Source: Hymenobacter siberiensis
Lineage (GTDB): Bacteria; Bacteroidota; Bacteroidia; Cytophagales; Hymenobacteraceae
Reading direction: 5' to 3'
Length of the DNA: 64,000 bases
NCBI RefSeq assembly: GCF_018967865.2
Contig: NZ_JAHLZY020000001.1
Location: 1,302,001-1,366,000 of the forward strand
This document shows, piece after piece, positions 60,160-64,000 of the stretch; within the stretch, counting starts at the first letter, position 1; each line of letters opens with the position of its first letter. Below the pieces are notes generated by a model. The model was not told where the DNA came from. It made no database searches and saw only the letters and a program-made list of their open reading frames with translations. The translations under genes and the position numbers were made by a program.

Positions 60160-60370
60160 CTAGTCAAGCAGCAAACCCGACTCATCCTTCAATCCCACGC
60201 CCGACAGCTGCCGCCGCAGCGCCTCCCGCAGCAGGTGCAGCAGCCGCGCCGCCGCTGCCGGATAGGCCAGGCCCGCCGGCCGGATATTTGGCACGCAGTT
60301 GTGGGCTTCATCGGTAAGGCCTGGCCGGGGCTCGTAGGTGAAGTAGGCCCCGAGGCTATCGGGCGTGCTG
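60160..60370 (-). pseudogene. 3' remnant of an unidentified gene, cut by the IS5-type element
   Basis: On the minus strand the frame reads [20 protein letters not shown], then [20 protein letters not shown], and ends KDESGLLLD with a TAG at 60160-60162. It is clearly coding-like, and the upstream part stops at the IS left end (60371). I cannot name the family. Its missing 5' part is not found on the other side of the IS. Confidence 0.7.
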
Positions 60371-60397
60371 AGAAGCTGTCTGAGTTAATTTTGCAAG

Positions 60398-61201
60398 ATG
60401 GATACCTCCGCTATTTTGACCCGAAAGCTATATAGCTCAGACCTTTGCGCCGCTTGACCACCAGCAGCGGCTGGAGCCGCTGCTGGTGGTCAAGCGGCGC
60501 AGCAAATGGCCGCTGGTGGAAATCGTCAATGCCATTTTGTACGTGCTCAAAAACGGGTGCGTCTGGCGGGACGTACCGGGCGATTTACCGCCCTGGAGCA
60601 CGGCGTACTGGTACTTTGACAAGTGGGAAGCCGATGGCACCTGGGCGCGGGTAAGCGCCTGTTTGACGGTGAGCAGCCGGGAACACGCCCAAAAAAAGCC
60701 TGCCCCACAGCCGTAATACTCGACACGCAAAGCGTCAAAAATACGGCCACGGCCACCGGAGCCACCGTGGGCTTTGACGCGGGCAAGTTGGTCAAGGGGC
60801 GTAAACGCCTGGTGCTCACCGACACGCTGGGCCATGTGCTGGCCAGTCGGGTGCTGCCCGCCGATATGGTGGACGGTGCCGCGGCCATTGCTTTTTGGGA
60901 CGAGGTGGCCGCCACGCACGAACTGCTGGGGGCCGTCCAGGTCGTTTTCGTGGACAGTTCCTTTCACGGCGTTTTCCGCCGGCACCTGGCCCGGCGCTAC
61001 GGCATCCGGGTCGAGAAACCGGTGCACGTACTGGTGCGGAAAACCAATTTCTGCATCCACGCCTGGCGCTGGATTGTCGAGCGCACGTTCGCGTGGCTCG
61101 ACATGAACCGGCGCTTGTCCAAAGAATACGACCGAACGTTGCGTCATGCAAATGCCTGGATTGCAATAGTTAACATTCGCAGAACCCTGAAGTTCTGCTA
61201 A
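60398..61201 (+). pseudogene. IS5-type transposase, reading frame interrupted
   Basis: The ATG at 60398 gives MDTSAILTRKLYSSDLCAA and then a stop. The correct continuation (RLEPLLVVKRRSKWPLVEIV, NAILYVLKNGCVWRDVPGDL) lies in another frame from about 60460 to 60716. The last part (PTAVILDTQSVKNT, VFVDSSFHGVF, FAWLDMNRRLSKEYDR) is in a third phase to 61201. DDE-type residues are in ILDTQSVK, FVDSS and ERTFAW. The first break coincides with a perfect palindrome at 60446-60501; the second lies at a run of seven A (60690s) and could be programmed. Confidence 0.82.
60446..60501. repeat. Perfect 27-base-arm palindrome inside the transposase gene
   Basis: TGCGCCGCTTGACCACCAGC and onward (60446-60472) is the exact reverse complement of 60475-60501, with only GG between. 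It occurs where the reading frame is lost, and looks like an inverted copy of the adjacent coding sequence. Confidence 0.92.
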
Positions 61202-61215
61202 CTCAAACAGCTTCT

Positions 61216-61424
61216 AAGCGTTGTTTTTCGTTCCTACTATCGTGCGACCCCTGCTGCGCCTGTTCAACAACATGGGCCAGCAGGTGCTCACGCGCAGCCT
61301 GCCCGCCACCGCCGGCCGCGCCGTGGAAACTGAGGTTGACGTGCACGGCCTGGCCCCCGGTATCTACAACCTGCGCCTCGACGTGGCGGGCACGCCCATC
61401 ACGCGCAAGGTGGTGTTTGAATAG
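61216..61424 (+). pseudogene. 3' remnant of a T9SS cargo gene (type A sorting domain)
   Basis: The frame after the IS reads RPLLRLFNNMGQQVLTRSLP, then VETEVDVHGLAPGIYNLRLD and GTPITRKVVFE-stop. This is a type IX secretion C-terminal sorting domain (NxxGQxV...LxxGxYxLxxxxxxxxxxxKxxxx). The 5' part of the protein is gone at the right end of the IS, so only the sorting tail is left. The stop is followed by a weak terminator at 61448-61482. Confidence 0.88.
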
Positions 61425-61447
61425 CTCGATTGCCTGCTTTGAAACCG

Positions 61448-61482
61448 GAAAAGAGCCGGCCCGATTGAGTTGGCTCTTTTTG
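61448..61482 (+). terminator. Weak terminator after the T9SS remnant
   Basis: AAAAGAGCC ... GGCTCTTTTTGTTT stem with a long loop. Confidence 0.6.
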
Positions 61483-61619
61483 TTTGGTTGGGGAATGGCT
61501 GCGGTGTGGCTGGTGCGTAACAGCCGTTTGTAAGAAAGTTAGTGTGTACTTAAACTCCTTCATCATCACGCAGTCTATTGAGTATGAAACCTGTTAACGC
61601 ATCATTCTTCTACAGCATT

Positions 61620-62084
61620 ATGAAATCAAACGCACCCAAAATTCTGACCTTGCTGCTGCTGGTTGTTCTCTCCGCAACGGTAGTGGGTGTGGCCCGGGGC
61701 GGGCGGCACCGCCAGCACGAAGACCGGCCCATTCGCCGCGAAGTCCGGGCCTACTTCCAGGCCAATGTGCTGCCCGTGCTGCAACAGCAGCGCCAGAAGC
61801 TGGAACCCCAGCTTACCGCCTCCGACCGCATCCAGCTCGCCACCTACCGTACCCAGCTCAAAGCGCTGAAGGACCAGGGCCAGGCCCTGCGCCGCAGCGT
61901 AGCGCCTGCGGGCACGGCTACTCCCGCCACTCGCCCAACCCTCACCGAGGCCCAGCAGAAGCAGGCCCACGACCTGCGCTTCCAGGCCCGGGGCATCATG
62001 CTGAACGTGGCCCAGATGGCCCAGAAATACGACGCACCCATAGCTCAGCTCACCCAGGAAGTAGCCCCGCAGAAAGAGAAATAG
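61620..62084 (+). CDS. N-terminal half of a T9SS cargo protein, ending at an in-frame TAG
   Basis: 154 residues starting MKSNAPKILTLLLLVVLSAT, a signal peptide ending near ARGG. The rest is helical and charged (EVRAYFQANVLPVLQQQRQK, TEAQQKQAHDLRFQARGIML). It stops at a TAG (62082-62084) in EVAPQKEK-TAG-ATDIKAIVAK, and the same frame continues without a break into the T9SS-domain gene below. A nonsense mutation or readthrough are the two readings. Confidence 0.78.
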   Translation: MKSNAPKILTLLLLVVLSATVVGVARGGRHRQHEDRPIRREVRAYFQANVLPVLQQQRQKLEPQLTASDRIQLATYRTQLKALKDQGQALRRSVAPAGTATPATRPTLTEAQQKQAHDLRFQARGIMLNVAQMAQKYDAPIAQLTQEVAPQKEK

Positions 62085-62105
62085 GCCACTGATATCAAGG
62101 CCATC

Positions 62106-62516
62106 GTGGCCAAAACTGCCACGCCCGAGCAGCAGCAGCGAATGGCTGCCATGCAGGGCCGGAAGCATGAGCGCGGCGGCCTGCGCCGCTTCTTCAAGCC
62201 CGCCGCGTTCCTGCTGCTGGACCCCAATGCCCCCGCTGCCAACAAAAATGAACAGGGCGTAGGCAATACCAGCTTCTACCCCAACCCCGCCGCGCCCACC
62301 AGCCAGCTCGACTACGACGTGCGCAAAACCGGCCCCGTAACCATCGACCTGCTCGATAAGGACGGCAATAAGCTGCGCACCCTGGTATCGGAAGCCAGCC
62401 AGGAAAAGGGCCCGCAAACCCAGCAGCTTGATTTGCACGACGTGCCGGCCGGTACGTATTTCTACAAAATCACCACCAAAGGCGGTACCCAGACCAAGCG
62501 CTTTTTAAAGGAATAA
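62106..62516 (+). CDS. C-terminal half with a type A T9SS sorting domain, same frame as the upstream half
   Basis: 136 residues from a GTG (62106). Most of it is linker (KHERGGLRRFFKPAAFLLLD) followed by a full sorting domain: FYPNPAAPTSQLDYDVRKTG, VTIDLLDKDGNKLRTLVSEA, LHDVPAGTYFYKITTKGGTQ and KRFLKE. Without a signal peptide of its own it cannot reach the T9SS, so it makes sense only joined to the preceding frame. The TAA stop is the first three bases of the palindrome at 62514. Confidence 0.8.
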   Translation: MAKTATPEQQQRMAAMQGRKHERGGLRRFFKPAAFLLLDPNAPAANKNEQGVGNTSFYPNPAAPTSQLDYDVRKTGPVTIDLLDKDGNKLRTLVSEASQEKGPQTQQLDLHDVPAGTYFYKITTKGGTQTKRFLKE

Positions 62517-62569
62517 CCTCACCCCCCGGCCCCCTCTCCCCAAGGAGAGGGGGCCGGGGGGTGAGGTTA
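62514..62569. repeat. Perfect palindrome that supplies both neighbouring stop codons
   Basis: 26-base arms (62514-62539, 62544-62569) are perfect, with loop CCAA. The first three bases (TAA) are the stop of the plus-strand T9SS gene. The last three, read on the minus strand (TAA), are the stop of the minus-strand tolC-like gene. Confidence 0.95.
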
Positions 62570-63952
62570 CGGTGCCTGTACCAGCCCGCCGCTCAGCCGT
62601 TGCAGTGCAATTTCGGCCTGCTTGGCCGAGTAGCGGATATCGAGCAGGCGGGTTTCGGCGGCCAACTGGTTGCGTTGGGCTTCGCGCAGGGCCAGGGGCG
62701 TGAGCAGGCCCAGGCGGTAGCGCTCCAGGGCAATGCCCACGTTCTGGCGGGCCAGCTGGATGTTGGTTTCCTCTAGTTCGAGCAGTTGGATAAAGTTTTG
62801 GTACTGCGCGAAGGCCGTGGCTGCATCGGCATCGAGCTGCAGGTCGGTTTGGGCCAGGCTGAGCTTGCTTTGCTCTTCTACCACGCGGGCGTTCTGCTCC
62901 TGCCGGCGGGTATTAAACCCGTTAAAAATTGGCATCGAGGCCGTGATGCCGTAGTTGAGACCCCGCACATTGTTGATGCTGGTGGTGAGGACGGGGCCGG
63001 TGGGCAGGTTGATAAACTGTGCATTGTTGATGTTGCGGGTAAGGCCGTAGCCCGTCACCAATCCGATTTGGGGGAAGCGCGAAGCCGTCACCAGCTTGCG
63101 GTCGTAGGTGGCCACGTCGGTGCCCAGGCGGGCCTGGGCCAGGCGTGGGTTGTTGGCCTTGATGCTGGCCGTAATCACGTCCTCGCGCAGGTTGCGGGTC
63201 ACGGTCAGGCTGTCGCCGGGCTCAAAATCGAAGCGCGATGAGCGGCCCAGCAGGTTGTTGAGCGTGATTTTAGCGGCCGTCAGGGCCTGCTGCTGCTGCA
63301 GAAACAGGCTGCGGTCGGCGTTGTAGTCCACGCGGGCGGTCAGCACCTCCACTTTGGCGCTCACGCCCACGTCTACCTGCGCCTGGGTGAGGTCGATGCG
63401 GGCCTGGCCGACTTTCAGGGCCTCTTCGAGCGAGGTGATTTTGCCGGCCTGCCGCACCACGTCGTAGTAGGCGTTGGCCACGTTTTCCACGGTTTCCTCC
63501 ACCGTGGCACGGGTTATTTGCTGCTGCTGCTGGCGTAGGGTTTTCAGCCGGTCGTAGGCAACAAACATCCCGAAGCCGTCGAACAGCGTCCAGCCCAGCG
63601 TCACGTTCGAGTTCAGCAGGTTCGACGTGCCGCCGTTGATGACGCGGGGCGCATTGTCGCCAATGGTCGAGGTGATGTTGTTTCGGTTGAACGTCCGGGT
63701 CAGGTTGCCGTTGATGTTGGGCAGCTGGCCGGCATTGCCCCGGGTCACGTTGTTCTCCGCAATCTGCACATCCTGCCGCGATAGCAGGATGCCGTAGTTG
63801 TGCTGCAACGCCTCGGCAATGGCCTGCTGAAGCGACAGCGCGGGGGCCGGAGCCACCGTGGCCGGCCGCGCCAGCTGGTTGGGCCGGGCCGTGGGCACCT
63901 GCGCCAGCGCGGAGAAGGGGAGGAGGAGAAGAAGGAATCGAAAAAGTTTCAT
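62567..63952 (-). CDS. TolC-family outer-membrane efflux protein
   Basis: 461 residues with a signal peptide (MKLFRFLLLLLPFSALAQ). The mature part shows two TolC repeats: LSLQQAIAEALQHNYGILLS then LTRTFNRNN, and YNADRSLFLQQQQALTAAKI with LARQNVGIALERYRLGLLTP. Long coiled-coil helices and beta-strand patches are evident. It forms a trimeric outer-membrane channel with an inner-membrane pump and an adaptor. Those partner genes are not visible, since the window ends 48 bases upstream of the start. Confidence 0.93.
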   Translation of the reverse strand: MKLFRFLLLLLPFSALAQVPTARPNQLARPATVAPAPALSLQQAIAEALQHNYGILLSRQDVQIAENNVTRGNAGQLPNINGNLTRTFNRNNITSTIGDNAPRVINGGTSNLLNSNVTLGWTLFDGFGMFVAYDRLKTLRQQQQQITRATVEETVENVANAYYDVVRQAGKITSLEEALKVGQARIDLTQAQVDVGVSAKVEVLTARVDYNADRSLFLQQQQALTAAKITLNNLLGRSSRFDFEPGDSLTVTRNLREDVITASIKANNPRLAQARLGTDVATYDRKLVTASRFPQIGLVTGYGLTRNINNAQFINLPTGPVLTTSINNVRGLNYGITASMPIFNGFNTRRQEQNARVVEEQSKLSLAQTDLQLDADAATAFAQYQNFIQLLELEETNIQLARQNVGIALERYRLGLLTPLALREAQRNQLAAETRLLDIRYSAKQAEIALQRLSGGLVQAP

Positions 63953-63976
63953 GCAGGAAATTCAGAACTTCAAACT

Positions 63977-63998
63977 CCCCTCCTTTTTTAAGGAGGGG
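63977..63998. repeat. Hairpin CCCCTCCTT...AAGGAGGGG at the window end
   Basis: A nine-base stem around TTTT. Read on the minus strand, the flank AAGGAGGGGAGTTTGA matches the repeat at 4916-4940 in sequence and order, so it is a second copy of that family. Confidence 0.72.
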
Positions 63999-64000
63999 AT

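Larger units (their letters stand above)
60371..61215 (+). mobile_element. IS5-type (IS427-like) insertion sequence, 845 bases
   Basis: Terminal inverted repeats AGAAGCTGTCTGAGTTA (left) and AGAAGCTGTTTGAGTTA (right end read inward) define 60371-61215. Flanking bases (GCTG on the left, AAGC on the right) show no obvious target duplication. Both flanks are broken genes, which suggests a deletion next to the IS. Confidence 0.88.

Overview
The window looks like chromosomal DNA of a high-GC member of the Bacteroidota, most likely a Hymenobacter-type organism of the Cytophagales. The evidence is type IX secretion sorting domains at gene ends, a CusA-TolC fusion, a DAHP synthase fused to a type II chorismate mutase, upstream -7 boxes of the form TAnnTTTG, and few recognisable Shine-Dalgarno sequences. 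The genus is inferred from protein style, not from a database search.

Layout. 1-7 kb: the end of a Crp/Fnr regulator, then a co-directional acyl-CoA cluster (two acyl-CoA dehydrogenases, two SDRs and an APH-type kinase) that resembles known 4-hydroxyacyl-CoA pathways. 7-14.5 kb: SGNH hydrolase, orphan ABC ATPase, an IS630 element sitting in the loop of a long palindrome, an ABC exporter remnant, small secreted proteins, dienelactone hydrolase and an IS200-like tnpA. 14.5-28 kb: cupin, FemAB-like protein, Kazal lipoprotein, two YtxH stress proteins, lysS, a tail-specific protease, a stress-protein-like gene, proline dehydrogenase. 26.6-30.8 kb: shikimate genes (DAHP synthase/chorismate mutase, aroB, aroA). 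30.8-41.3 kb: metal/corrinoid-receptor-like protein, M42 peptidase, acyl-CoA carboxylase beta subunit, S9 peptidase, Uma2 protein, ClpC, WbqC. 41.4-47.9 kb: heavy-metal RND efflux operon with the outer-membrane factor fused to the pump. 48-54.7 kb: acyltransferase, TsaC, MltG, thioesterase, BrkB, two tRNA-Ser genes. 54.8-64 kb: decayed IS630 fragment, icd, galM, zinc phospholipase C-like protein, an IS5-type element flanked by two gene remnants, a split T9SS cargo gene and a TolC.

The most unusual property is the density of long inverted-repeat elements between genes. At least seven sequence families occur. Most have two arms that are each a small hairpin, arranged as mirror images around a variable loop. 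In the commonest family the short stem changes in a compensating way between copies. Several elements supply the stop codon of the adjacent gene, one pair has MITE-like termini with a copy nested inside another element, and an IS200-like transposase gene lies between two such hairpins. Together this resembles a REP/BIME system and is the best candidate for something undescribed.

Other points of interest are two genes with in-frame TAG codons followed by plausible continuations, a perfect 56-base palindrome that scrambles the reading frame of the IS5-type transposase, and a possible leaderless promoter arrangement (a TAnnTTTG-like box four bases before ATG).
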